A stretch of DNA of 6,333 nucleotides. Origin: Crocinitomicaceae bacterium (GTDB lineage Bacteria; Bacteroidota; Bacteroidia; Flavobacteriales_D; Crocinitomicaceae). How positions within the stretch are numbered: the first letter of the stretch is position 1; every line of letters begins with the position of its first letter. The stretch covers positions 1 through 6,333 of the forward strand of contig JABSPC010000431.1 of NCBI GenBank assembly GCA_013215515.1. The letters are read 5' to 3'. Below the pieces are notes generated by a model. The model was not told the origin of the DNA. It did not search any database and was given only the letters and a program-made list of their open reading frames with translations. Shown in pieces: positions 1 through 5,908 of the stretch. Position numbers and translations under genes: made by a program.

Positions 1-1509
1 ACAAATGTCAAAAGTTGGATACGTCAATGTTTCACAATTCGTAGCCCCAGAACCGTTGTTGGCATACGCCATAATTCGAAGATAGATTACAGAAGCAGTT
101 GCAACATCAGCTCCAGACAAAACCAATGATCCATCCGCCGAAAAATAAGGACAGCTACTTCCAGTTATTCCACCGTTTCCAATATGTCCAACAAGAGTTG
201 TGTTGTCAGAAGCAGCTGATGGGCAAGAACCATTTGTTAAATAGGGCAACACCATGAGTTTTCCCCCAGTCAAATTGCTAATCGTTACAGTAACTTGATT
301 GGCACCATTAGGATACACCTTATACCAAATATCAGCATGATCCGTACGTGAATAACTCGAACCTGTGAAACCAGAATTTGCTCCACATAGCGCAATTGTG
401 TTTCCATTTCCACAACCTACGTAATTCTGAACCAAAGCACCGCCATCCACAGTTGCAGTTGTTAAATCTCCTGATTGACAAGTGTTTGTTATATCTGGAG
501 CACCTGAACAGGTTTCAGAGCCATTGCAAGATTCACTTAAAGAATAAGAAGTTTCACATGTCACAAAAGCCCCGCCCATTGCTCTAATATCAACTGTATG
601 TTGACCTGTTGAATAACCATTAAACGAATACGCATTTGAAAGAACTGCGCTTGCCTGTTGAAGTAATCCGTCGATCCAGATATCCGCGGAAGAACCATCG
701 CCAAAATTGTTTACAGTTACTTCGATGTCATAATCGAATGCCACACAATCCAAATTGATTCCCGTAACGGTAGCAATCGGAGCATTTGTACAAACGCATA
801 ATTCTATAAGCGGAGTAGAATTTATATCACAACCGCCATAACTCGTTCCTTGTACAAAAACTGTTTGATTTGTCGCAACAGCGAAAGGTCCAATGACATA
901 AGTTCCAGTTCCCACATTCGATTCAAAGGTTGTCGTTCCGTCCATTATGTCAACTCCAGATGCATCTCCAGTTGTTGAGACATTCACTTGAATGGAAAAC
1001 TGTGCATTTCCGCAATCGGGAATAACAGTATAAGTCGCAACTGGAAAAGTACAAGGACATGCGGGAACAATGATAGATTCAGACGTTTCCAATTCAGATA
1101 AAGGAGTAGCTGTACACCATCCTGAACCGTTACAATCGTCATCTTCTCCTGAATCTGGTGTTATTCCACCATTTGAAGCTAAAAGTGTTCCGGTTTGACC
1201 AGCAGCATCGTATATTACATACGTCGTTCCGTCCCAGCTATCGTCGTATCTGTCGAAGGTATTGATATAAAGTATTTGCCCGCAGTAGGCAGATAAATCC
1301 ACTTCGAAATCGGTTAGAAGGCCTTGGCCATTTCCGAAGATCCCATCTCCTTGTCCCCAAACTTGGGTTCCAGAACCGTTCGCCCCAGTTGTAATGCTCA
1401 TCCATTTCTCAGTAGGATAGTTTCCTCCTTGCGAAGTGATATAAACTGATTGGGTAAAGCCTAAATTTAGGATTAAGCAGAAGAATGAAAATGATAAAAA
1501 CGTTTTCAT
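1..1509 (-). CDS. Secreted multi-domain surface protein, N-terminal 503 residues (3' end beyond window)
   Basis: The frame runs from an ATG at 1509 to base 1 without a stop. Seen: a signal peptide (MKTFLSFSFF then CLILNLGFTQ, residues 1-20) with no lipobox. Residues about 24-150 form a Cys-containing module with a D-rich stretch around 86-94 (DRYDDSWDG), as in many Bacteroidota surface proteins. Residues about 151-238 and 239-328 are two diverged beta-sandwich repeats, each with a DC near its start, an I-x-DG-type turn mid-way and a closing Cys. Residues about 334-503 resemble the PPC-type beta-domain found in secreted proteases and adhesins, with DIWYKVYPNG at 393-402. Composition is rich in Gly, Ser, Thr, Asn and Cys and poor in Lys, typical of exported proteins. 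Inference: a surface adhesin or exoenzyme, probably T9SS-sorted, but the C-terminus that would carry a sorting domain is outside the window and no catalytic domain is visible. Upstream, ATG is preceded by AATTGACTACC with no clear Shine-Dalgarno. Unlike its neighbours it is undamaged. Confidence 0.88.
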   Translation of the reverse strand, partial: MKTFLSFSFFCLILNLGFTQSVYITSQGGNYPTEKWMSITTGANGSGTQVWGQGDGIFGNGQGLLTDFEVDLSAYCGQILYINTFDRYDDSWDGTTYVIYDAAGQTGTLLASNGGITPDSGEDDDCNGSGWCTATPLSELETSESIIVPACPCTFPVATYTVIPDCGNAQFSIQVNVSTTGDASGVDIMDGTTTFESNVGTGTYVIGPFAVATNQTVFVQGTSYGGCDINSTPLIELCVCTNAPIATVTGINLDCVAFDYDIEVTVNNFGDGSSADIWIDGLLQQASAVLSNAYSFNGYSTGQHTVDIRAMGGAFVTCETSYSLSESCNGSETCSGAPDITNTCQSGDLTTATVDGGALVQNYVGCGNGNTIALCGANSGFTGSSYSRTDHADIWYKVYPNGANQVTVTISNLTGGKLMVLPYLTNGSCPSAASDNTTLVGHIGNGGITGSSCPYFSADGSLVLSGADVATASVIYLRIMAYANNGSGATNCETLTYPTFDIC

Positions 1510-1739
1510 GGTAGTCAATTTTATTAAGGTGGAACGAATGTACTATCGAGAGAAATGGTAACCTTGAAAAGAGCAGGTACAGACGTTCGGAATCATGATT
1601 TCGAACGGGAAATGTCCATATCATGGATACTTCATAGCTGAATCACATATTATATATCACAGGTTTAATTTGAAAATGGAGGAGGAATATTAAGGGAATA
1701 TGGTAACAAATTAGAATGAATAATCTCTGTAGAAAAAAT
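1510..1739. other. Gene-free intergenic region, 230 bp
   Basis: This lies between the stop of the flippase-like pseudogene and the start of the secreted protein, both on the minus strand. It contains the palindrome at 1584-1607 and a small inverted repeat at 1615-1627 (TCCAT, three bases, ATGGA). A weak promoter-like box TACATTCG (minus strand, 1542-1535; one mismatch to TAnnTTTG) lies 26 bases before the ATG but lacks a convincing -33 partner. No clear hairpin terminator follows the upstream gene. A short minus-strand reading frame (1624-1409) crosses the region but overlaps the real gene in another frame and is not credible. Confidence 0.5.
1584..1607. promoter_or_regulatory. 24-bp near-perfect palindrome, candidate operator
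   Basis: The two 12-base arms are CGTTCGGAATCA and TGATTTCGAACG. Eleven of 12 pairs are Watson-Crick and the remaining one is G/T, with no loop. It is centred about 86 bp upstream of the ATG at 1509. Having no loop and no adjacent T-run, it fits a dimeric DNA-binding-protein site better than a terminator. A rough estimate for uniform bases (at most one mismatch in 12 pairs, about 6,300 possible centres) gives about 0.014 expected by chance. The regulator is unknown. Confidence 0.45.
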
Positions 1740-2309
1740 TCAATCCGTATTTTGCTTCGGCTGACGCTGAATTAAAAATAGAGAAAGCAGTTCGAGAATC
1801 AAGATCGTTAGTGTTTGCGCACCCCAAGCAAAGATCCCCAAGGCAACGAACTGAATCCCATCCATCGCCAAAACTTTTGTTACCCAAGCTGGGTATGCTC
1901 CCATACCGTCTGGAAGCAGACCAACTGCTATGGCCGAGACAAGAAAAATACCGAACACCGTATCAATTCCTATTCCTGCTGTTTGTGGAAAAGCCAAAGC
2001 AAAGAGCCACAGGGCAACGATGTAAGCGCTCCAAATGAAAAAAGTATGACCTATAAATGTCCACTTTTTCTTCATTGTCCAAATTGATTTTACGCCTTGA
2101 TAAAAACCGAGAATCTTTTCGTTGCACACCTTTCTGAACTTATCATTTTTGAAATAGAAATCGGCACCGATAATGCCAATTACGACCATCCCAATGAGTA
2201 CATAGATTTTCCAACTTGAACTTGATTGATCGGAATTCGTTATTGATCCAATATCTCCATTGTTCAAGCGCAACAATCCTGTGATTAAGAAAATTAGCCC
2301 AAACATCAT
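1740..2309 (-). CDS. C-terminal open fragment of the flippase-like protein (helices 4-8)
   Basis: This has 189 codons from an ATG that is an internal methionine of the parent protein. Predicted membrane helices lie at about residues 2-15 (rest of helix 4), 33-53, 83-107, 117-136 and 150-181. The GLLPDGMGAYPAW segment at about 130-142 corresponds to the conserved glycine/proline-rich loop of the family. The tail QRQPKQNTD is cytoplasmic-type and polar. The 30-residue polar insert with NSDQSSSS between helices 4 and 5 is a normal inter-helix loop for this family. This piece is intact in itself but lacks the PRxGE-type segment. Confidence 0.6.
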   Translation of the reverse strand: MMFGLIFLITGLLRLNNGDIGSITNSDQSSSSWKIYVLIGMVVIGIIGADFYFKNDKFRKVCNEKILGFYQGVKSIWTMKKKWTFIGHTFFIWSAYIVALWLFALAFPQTAGIGIDTVFGIFLVSAIAVGLLPDGMGAYPAWVTKVLAMDGIQFVALGIFAWGAQTLTILILELLSLFLIQRQPKQNTD

Positions 2310-2314
2310 AGCGT

Positions 2315-2620
2315 CTATAATACGTCAACCACAATTGTTCCGAATACTTTTTCAAATGGAATGTTTTCGTAATTCGCAAGGAGGCTAGCACGAGCAAATT
2401 CATCAGAACGAGGCACGGTATAATTGATTATATAACCAGCCATCACTCCATGATAAACATTTTTCAACTTGGGCTTATACCCCAACGGTTCTAGCAAGAA
2501 ACGTGATCGGTAAGCGCGACTAAAATAACTTAAAAAAGTAACAAGTACTCCTAGAAATACCCAAAAGTAATTTGCATTCACAGCGGCATTATTTGTGTCC
2601 TTGATGTCTTGATCGCTCAA
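2315..2620 (-). CDS. N-terminal/middle open fragment of the flippase-like protein
   Basis: This is the longest open piece of the 5' half (101 codons). A gene caller would start it at a TTG (2620), but that codon is simply the Leu of the SGLSDQD segment; coding clearly continues upstream of it past the TGA at 2638-2636. It holds helix 2 (about residues 18-36, YFWVFLGVLVTFLSYFS), the conserved basic loop RAYRSRF (36-42) and helix 3, leading into the PRSDEFARA motif (70-78). The final residues after VVD (97-99) are frameshifted: VL then TAG. It is unlikely to make a functional protein on its own because it lacks helices 1 and 4-8. Confidence 0.6.
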   Translation of the reverse strand: MSDQDIKDTNNAAVNANYFWVFLGVLVTFLSYFSRAYRSRFLLEPLGYKPKLKNVYHGVMAGYIINYTVPRSDEFARASLLANYENIPFEKVFGTIVVDVL

Positions 2621-2739
2621 CCCACTTAAAAAATATCATGTCAAGTACACACCAATTCCGATAGGCACAATGATTTTTAGGTATTTTTTTTAGCTTATCA
2701 TTCATATAATGAAACAATTCTTTGTTGTTAGATCTTCGT

Positions 2740-2747
2740 CAAAAATA
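2740..2747 (-). promoter_or_regulatory. Bacteroidota -7 box for the flippase-like gene
   Basis: On the minus strand this reads TATTTTTG, an exact match to TAnnTTTG. It lies 35 bases before the ATG at 2705, giving a leader of roughly 28 bases. A TTTG 16 bases upstream is a possible -33 element, but the spacing is slightly shorter than usual and that TTTG lies in the T-tail of the preceding terminator. Confidence 0.4.
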
Positions 2748-2764
2748 CGGGATTATTACACAAC

Positions 2765-2797
2765 AAAAAACGTCCACTCAATTATGACAGGACGTTT
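2765..2797 (-). terminator. Rho-independent terminator for a minus-strand gene ending at 2805
   Basis: On the minus strand AAACGTCC (2797-2790) pairs perfectly with GGACGTTT (2775-2768) across a 14-base loop, followed by a run of T to 2765. It begins 8 bases after the TAA at 2807-2805. The opposite strand also has a short T-rich tail, so it may work weakly in both directions. Confidence 0.65.
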
Positions 2798-2804
2798 CTT
2801 ATAA

Positions 2805-2912
2805 TTAGAATTCTATGCTATCAATAACTACAACTTCTTGTTGAAGAACAGTGTCTAATTTTGTATGCAAGAGCATACCATAAATTTTCCATTCGTTAAT
2901 AAAGCTAAAAAA
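2805..2912 (-). pseudogene. Orphan 3' end of an unidentified gene
   Basis: On the minus strand 35 sense codons precede a TAA at 2807-2805. They read FFSFINEWKIYGM, then LLHTKLDTVLQQ, then EVVVIDSIEF. Composition and codon use look protein-like, and a good terminator sits where it should for this reading frame. Upstream the frame is stopped by TAA at 2915-2913. Beyond that it is open for a few codons (MDVIWGNRI) but runs into the promoter of the divergent gene. There is no room for a full gene, so I read it as the surviving tail of a gene whose body was deleted or replaced. I do not recognise the family. A chance open frame cannot be excluded at this length. Confidence 0.35.
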
Positions 2913-2941
2913 TTAAATTCTATTTCCCCATATTACATCCA

Positions 2942-2949
2942 TACTTTTG
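2942..2949 (+). promoter_or_regulatory. Bacteroidota -7 box for the T9SS surface protein gene
   Basis: TACTTTTG matches TAnnTTTG exactly and lies 25 bases before the ATG at 2975. The -33 element is weak; no TTTG is seen at the usual spacing. The predicted leader contains an A9 run (2958-2966) and no Shine-Dalgarno. A-rich leaders of this kind are usual in Bacteroidota. Confidence 0.5.
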
Positions 2950-3151
2950 CGGCTTACAAAAAAAAATCAATATCATGAATACAAAAATTACTTTCACCTA
3001 TCTTTTCTTTCTCCTATTTATGGGGAGTGCAATTGCACAGCAATAAATCACCCAGACTCCTCTGTCATCGAACGATCCGTCTTTTAACATAGGAACTCAA
3101 ACGAATACGAATGGAAAAACTGTAGCTCCGGACTGCACGTCATGCGGAATT

Positions 3152-3982
3152 ATGGCGCTTTCTGTAAACAGTACTACTCTTCCATGTGGAGGTGGCATTG
3201 ATACGCTGGTTGCTACAGGAGAATGTGACTATTTATGGGCTACAGATTCGTTGCTAACGAATATATTTTCTACTACAGACACACTTATTACTGGCCCATT
3301 ATTGACTGATACAACATTCTACCTTACATCTCTTACAGGGCAAATGGATAGTGTTGCTCCATTGCCGCCACATGTTTCTGTTTACTCTGGAAACGTTCGT
3401 GGGTACTGGTTTACAGCACCTATGGACTTTATTATACCAGGCCTATATGTTCCTACTGATGCAAGTACGGGGTCACAAAATATCGCGGTCCTTAAATTTG
3501 ACTCAATTGTTCCTTTGTATCCTGGGCTTACAGATGGTTATACAGAAATGGGATATTGGAATAATTATACTGGACCAGACACCATTCCAGTTTGTTTCGC
3601 AATAGACAGTGGCGATGTAATTGGAATTTATGGTAATCGAATCGATGATAATTCGTATGCTTCGACTCCTTACATGTCAATGATTGGAGGGGTACCAGTT
3701 GAATTTTTCAGATCAGGAATGCAAAATTCTTTAAGTTCAAACCCAATGTCGAGTGTATGGGCACAGTCGACAGACAATATTTCTAGAACTGAATTTTATT
3801 ACGACATGACTCCTGATACCTCCGCTCTTGTTACAACAGTTAACATTCCGGTAATGGAAACGTATCATTATATATCAACAAGCAATATTTGTGTAGGAGA
3901 TAGTGTTTTTTTTTGCAGGTGGAGCCTATCAGACAGCGACAGGTTTCTATACCGATTCACTTCAAACGACTTTAGGTTGTGA
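3152..3982 (+). CDS. N-terminal open fragment of the T9SS surface protein (Ig-like plus beta-rich module)
   Basis: This has 276 codons from an internal ATG (codon 60 of the parent). Residues 1-65 form an Ig-like module (PCGGGIDTLVATGECDYLW). Residues about 70-225 form a beta-rich module with NVRGYWFTAPMDF, then VPTDASTG, CFAIDSGDVIGIYG and ISRTEFYYDM. I recognise this layout from other flavobacterial sorting-domain proteins but cannot assign a ligand. Residues 243-254 (TSNICVGDSVFF) begin the next repeat. The last 22 residues, from CRW onward, are out of frame and end at a chance TAG. No signal peptide is present in this piece, so as it stands it could not be exported. Confidence 0.6.
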   Translation: MALSVNSTTLPCGGGIDTLVATGECDYLWATDSLLTNIFSTTDTLITGPLLTDTTFYLTSLTGQMDSVAPLPPHVSVYSGNVRGYWFTAPMDFIIPGLYVPTDASTGSQNIAVLKFDSIVPLYPGLTDGYTEMGYWNNYTGPDTIPVCFAIDSGDVIGIYGNRIDDNSYASTPYMSMIGGVPVEFFRSGMQNSLSSNPMSSVWAQSTDNISRTEFYYDMTPDTSALVTTVNIPVMETYHYISTSNICVGDSVFFCRWSLSDSDRFLYRFTSNDFRL

Positions 3983-4703
3983 TAGTCTTTTTTCTATTGA
4001 CCTAACTGTTAACGCACTTCCAATGGTTTCATTAATTCCTGTTGATTCTGTATGTGCAGATGTAACTACTGTTCCTTTAGCTGGAACTCCTCCTGGCGGA
4101 ATATACAGTGGTCCTGGAGTAACTGGAAACAACTTTGATGCGAGCGTAGCAGGTGCTGGCTCTTCAACTGTTATATACACATTTACTGATTCATTGGGTT
4201 GTGCAAATAATGCAAGCACGGACATAATCGTTAACCCTCTGCCTATGGTTTCATTAAATGCGAACGCAGTAGTATGTGTTTACTTTACGAATGTCCCAGC
4301 TGGAACTCCTCTTGGTGGAACATACAGTGGCCCTGGGGTAACTGGAAACAATTTTGATCCTAGCGAAGCAGGTCTTGGTATCCACTCTGTAACCTATACC
4401 TTCACGGATTCAATAGGATGTACAGATATCGATGTCCAAGATTGCGCATCTATTAGTGAAAATAGCTTGGATGGAGTATCTGTATATCCAAATCCAGCAA
4501 CAACAGTTGTATCATTGAATATTCCAGAACACATGACGAATGTAAAAGCTACGTTATATGATTCTAATGGTAAACGCATCAATGCATGGAATGTCAATTC
4601 AACGCATTTTGAAATTGGTATCCAAAACCTAAGTAGTGGTATGTACCTTCTCAAGGTGCATACAGAGAATGAAATGGGACACAATAAAATCATAAAAGAA
4701 TAA
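3903..4703 (+). CDS. C-terminal open fragment: Ig-like repeats and T9SS type A sorting domain
   Basis: The nominal GTG start lies at the T9 run itself and is an internal Val codon of the parent. Residues 4-37 are an AGG-Q-TG-YTDSL-GCDSL-type repeat common in these proteins. Two Ig-like repeats follow, each starting LPMVSL (residues 39 and 113) and containing the YSGPGVTGNNFD core and TFTDSxGC. Residues about 184-266 match the Por_Secre_tail/T9SS sorting domain: VSVYPNPAT, then LYDSNGKRI, LSSGMYLLKVH and a closing KIIKE. The linker between the second repeat and the sorting domain (TDIDVQDCASISEN) is unusually short. The reading frame is clean from 3915 to the TAA at 4701-4703. Confidence 0.75.
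   Translation: MFFFAGGAYQTATGFYTDSLQTTLGCDSLFSIDLTVNALPMVSLIPVDSVCADVTTVPLAGTPPGGIYSGPGVTGNNFDASVAGAGSSTVIYTFTDSLGCANNASTDIIVNPLPMVSLNANAVVCVYFTNVPAGTPLGGTYSGPGVTGNNFDPSEAGLGIHSVTYTFTDSIGCTDIDVQDCASISENSLDGVSVYPNPATTVVSLNIPEHMTNVKATLYDSNGKRINAWNVNSTHFEIGIQNLSSGMYLLKVHTENEMGHNKIIKE
4017..4444 (+). repeat. Two tandem Ig-like coding repeats, 222-bp period
   Basis: Unit 1 starts at 4017 and unit 2 at 4239, both with LPMVSL codons. The cores 4081-4140 and 4300-4359 are nearly identical at DNA level, differing mainly at synonymous or single positions. Unit 2 lacks one codon (NVP-AGTP against TVPLAGTP). This indicates recent duplication or gene conversion between the units. Confidence 0.75.
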
Positions 4704-4723
4704 TCAATTAATTGATTTCAATT

Positions 4724-4756
4724 AAAAACCGGAGTGCATTGCGCTCCGGTTTTTTT
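4724..4756 (+). terminator. Strong rho-independent terminator after the T9SS protein gene
   Basis: AAAAACCGGAGTG (4724-4736) pairs with CGCTCCGGTTTTT (4742-4754) across a 5-base loop (CATTG), with one T/G wobble next to the loop. Seven T follow the GC-rich stem (4750-4756). It starts 21 bases after the TAA at 4703. Confidence 0.9.
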
Positions 4757-4784
4757 GTTACAAGTCCAGTTTTGGTTAAATTCG
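4754..4784 (+). promoter_or_regulatory. Possible promoter for the 128-residue protein gene
   Basis: TTTG (4754-4757), a 19-base spacer and TAAATTCG (4777-4784) fit the Bacteroidota TTTG/TAnnTTTG layout with one mismatch in the -7 box. The -33 part overlaps the tail of the preceding terminator. The leader would be only about 14 bases. Confidence 0.3.
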
Positions 4785-4804
4785 GGTTGGTATAAGAAAT
4801 CAGC

Positions 4805-5191
4805 ATGGAACAAACACCCGAAGAACGAAAGAAATTCTTAGCAGAATTGAACGAAACCGCAAACTACACGGCGGTAATTCTTCACGGCGAAGAAGTTTCA
4901 AAAGTGAGGATTAAGCAAATCAAAAAGTACTTCAAGAAAACGCATAAAATGCTTCATCGAATCTCTACCATGAAGGGCGACATAAACAACAATTCCTTTA
5001 AATATGGTTATGGCGGAAAACTACTTGGACGAAAGGTTTTACTGAAGCTGGGAGTTGTGGGAAAACTAAAGACAAAACACCGCAAAGCGACTTATAAAAT
5101 GCTTCTGGATATTAATGAGTTGGATATGGAATTGGTTTCTAGGGTTATTGTTGAGGTGTATTTGATGCGGAATGAAATTGAGGTGATGTGA
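4805..5191 (+). CDS. Hypothetical basic helical protein, 128 residues
   Basis: The frame is complete and intact from the ATG at 4805 to the TGA at 5189-5191. I do not recognise the family. Seen: no signal peptide and no membrane segment, so it is probably cytoplasmic. It is Lys-rich, with two strongly basic stretches at about 33-52 (KVRIKQIKKYFKKTHKML) and 72-99 (GKLLGRKVLLKLG and KLKTKHRKATYK), separated by a Gly/Asn-rich turn (NNNSFKYGYGG, 61-71). An acidic/hydrophobic helix (INELDMELVSRVIVEVYLM) follows near the end. The charge pattern would suit nucleic-acid or ribosome binding, but that is inference only. The gene stands alone: a terminator precedes it and the next gene is convergent, with only six bases between the stops and no hairpin. 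There is no Shine-Dalgarno before the ATG (AAGAAATCAGC). No partner gene suggests a toxin-antitoxin pair. Confidence 0.75.
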   Translation: MEQTPEERKKFLAELNETANYTAVILHGEEVSKVRIKQIKKYFKKTHKMLHRISTMKGDINNNSFKYGYGGKLLGRKVLLKLGVVGKLKTKHRKATYKMLLDINELDMELVSRVIVEVYLMRNEIEVM

Positions 5192-5197
5192 TTTCGA

Positions 5198-5530
5198 TTA
5201 CTCTCCCAACACTTCATTCACTCGATCTGGACATGTTGCGCAGAATTGAGTATGCAGATTTTTATTGTCCATAACTTGAAACGGAATTCCATATTTACCA
5301 TAGAGTAATCCACACCATTCTTCTGATGTCAATCTCCCTTTAGCCTCCATGAGAAGGGCATGAAAATTGGCTTCAAATTCCAATGCGTCGTTACTACTTA
5401 GATAGGACGAATGGCTATAGGCCAATGGTAAATACAATTGCAACACCTCATTGTCATCTAGATAATCTTGACAGAGATTGACGGCAAGCGGAATATTTTT
5501 GAAATAGCACAGCAATTTTCCCAGTGACAA
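5198..5530 (-). CDS. C-terminal fragment of the CAP-domain protein, with CxxC
   Basis: The frame is the same as in the middle fragment, seven bases from its stop; the nominal start is a TTG within VLSLGKL. The sequence is helical (LLCYFKNIPLAVNLCQDYLDD, given as LLCYFKNIPL + AVNLCQDYLDD), followed by the conserved-looking closing segment LTSEEWCGLLYGKYGIPFQV and FCATCPD. The Trp-Cys and CxxC cysteines could bind metal or form a disulfide; this is inference. The stop at 5200-5198 faces the convergent stop of the 128-residue gene. Confidence 0.5.
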   Translation of the reverse strand: MSLGKLLCYFKNIPLAVNLCQDYLDDNEVLQLYLPLAYSHSSYLSSNDALEFEANFHALLMEAKGRLTSEEWCGLLYGKYGIPFQVMDNKNLHTQFCATCPDRVNEVLGE

Positions 5531-5536
5531 AACATT

Positions 5537-5908
5537 TTATGAGTTCAATTGATCCGTCTGTCGGTAATACTGCACGATGTGAATTAAACTCCTATTGATT
5601 ATTTCATTGTATTCAAAAATCTGATCAGGATCAACCAATTCGCATAGAATTTTGACAATATTCAAGTTCACCTTTGATACATTGAGTAAAAATGACGAAT
5701 CCAGCTCGTACCAGTTCAGAAGCAAATTAAATCGGTTAAAAGCCTTTTGAATATTCGGTTCCTTGGCTGTCATTTGACTTCCTTTCTGCTCAATTTTATC
5801 GACCAAAAGACACGCCGACAAATAATGAAATTGTGGAGTAAGGTGTTCTGCGGCGGCACACATATTGAAAACAGATTCTATTCTCCGAAACAGCAACGAG
5901 TAATGCAT
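5537..5908 (-). CDS. Middle helical fragment of the CAP-domain protein
   Basis: The nominal ATG at 5908 is out of frame with the gene; correct-frame residues begin at about LLFRRIESVFNMCAAAEHL (residues 5-23). The rest is predicted helical with Leu/Ile/Asn-rich segments (FNRFNLLLNWYELD, VNLNIVKILCELVD) and has no membrane helix or known motif. It ends QTDQLNS followed by TAA, but the same frame resumes at once on the other side of the stop. I do not recognise this region as a named domain; a helical-repeat (TPR-like) fold is a guess. Confidence 0.5.
   Translation of the reverse strand: MHYSLLFRRIESVFNMCAAAEHLTPQFHYLSACLLVDKIEQKGSQMTAKEPNIQKAFNRFNLLLNWYELDSSFLLNVSKVNLNIVKILCELVDPDQIFEYNEIINRSLIHIVQYYRQTDQLNS

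Larger units (their letters stand above)
1740..2705 (-). pseudogene. Flippase-like / LPG-synthase-TM (YbhN/UPF0104-type) membrane protein, broken by two frameshifts and a nonsense codon
   Basis: The reconstructed protein is about 321 residues, the usual size for the lysylphosphatidylglycerol-synthase transmembrane family (PF03706). Three lesions are visible. Lesion 1: the start ATG at 2705 reads MNDKLKK, then an A8 run (2691-2684 on the minus strand) carries one base too many; with seven A the frame continues YLKIIVPIGIGVYLT. Lesion 2: a TGA at 2638-2636, at reconstructed codon 23, sits where YLT-W-YFLSGL is expected. Lesion 3: at about 2324/2323 one base is missing; restoring C (GACCGT) gives TIVVDRIIDAMMFGLIF. 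Lesions 1 and 3 cancel, so the first and last parts share a frame. Family signatures: SRAYRSRFLLEPLGYKPK, the PRSDEFARA segment (PRxGE-xxRA in relatives), IVVDRIID, and GLLPDGMGAYPAW. About eight membrane helices are predicted. The family is linked to lipid or polyprenol-linked substrate flipping in the inner membrane; the substrate here cannot be inferred. A TATTTTTG box lies 35 bases upstream. Confidence 0.85.
2975..4703 (+). pseudogene. T9SS-sorted multi-domain cell-surface protein, broken by a nonsense codon and a frameshift
   Basis: The reconstructed product is about 575 residues. The start ATG at 2975 gives a clear signal peptide (MNTKITFTYLFFLLFMGSAIAQQ, written here as MNTKITFTYL + FFLLFMGSAIAQQ). 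Codon 24 is TAA (3044-3046), after which the same frame continues as ITQTPLSSNDPSFNIG and stays open for over 300 codons. At a T9 run (3906-3914) the frame shifts; eight T would read DSVFFAGGAYQTATGFYTDS without a break. Domain order: signal peptide; short linker with a Cys pair; Ig-like module; a roughly 155-residue beta-rich module; a CDSL-type short repeat; two Ig-like repeats; and a C-terminal T9SS sorting domain. The product would be exported by Sec, moved across the outer membrane by T9SS and anchored or released; an adhesin role is inference. The gene has its own promoter box and a strong terminator 21 bases after the stop. Confidence 0.87.

Noticed and set aside
378..587. Plus-strand 69-codon frame inside the secreted-protein gene
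   Set aside because: It lies entirely opposite a well-supported minus-strand coding frame and has His/Leu/Gln-rich composition typical of an antisense shadow.
1409..1624. Minus-strand 71-codon frame across the start of the secreted-protein gene
   Set aside because: It overlaps the signal-peptide region in another frame, has no family resemblance, and would cover the palindrome.
2768..2797. Hairpin as a riboswitch or small RNA
   Set aside because: The short perfect stem with a T-tail just after a stop codon is explained by a terminator.
3903..3982. Two overlapping, translationally coupled genes at 3152-3982 and 3903-4703
   Set aside because: The second start is a GTG inside a T run, the tail of the first is not protein-like, and one deleted T gives a continuous domain repeat. 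A single broken gene is simpler.
4394..4693. Minus-strand 99-codon frame opposite the T9SS sorting domain
   Set aside because: It is antisense to one of the best-supported coding segments in the window and has no recognisable domain.
2636..5539. Stop-codon reassignment (TGA as Trp, TAA as Gln) to explain the internal stops
   Set aside because: Both stops would need different reassignments, TAA clearly ends genes here (4701-4703 before a strong terminator; 5198-5200), and reassignment would not explain the frameshifts.
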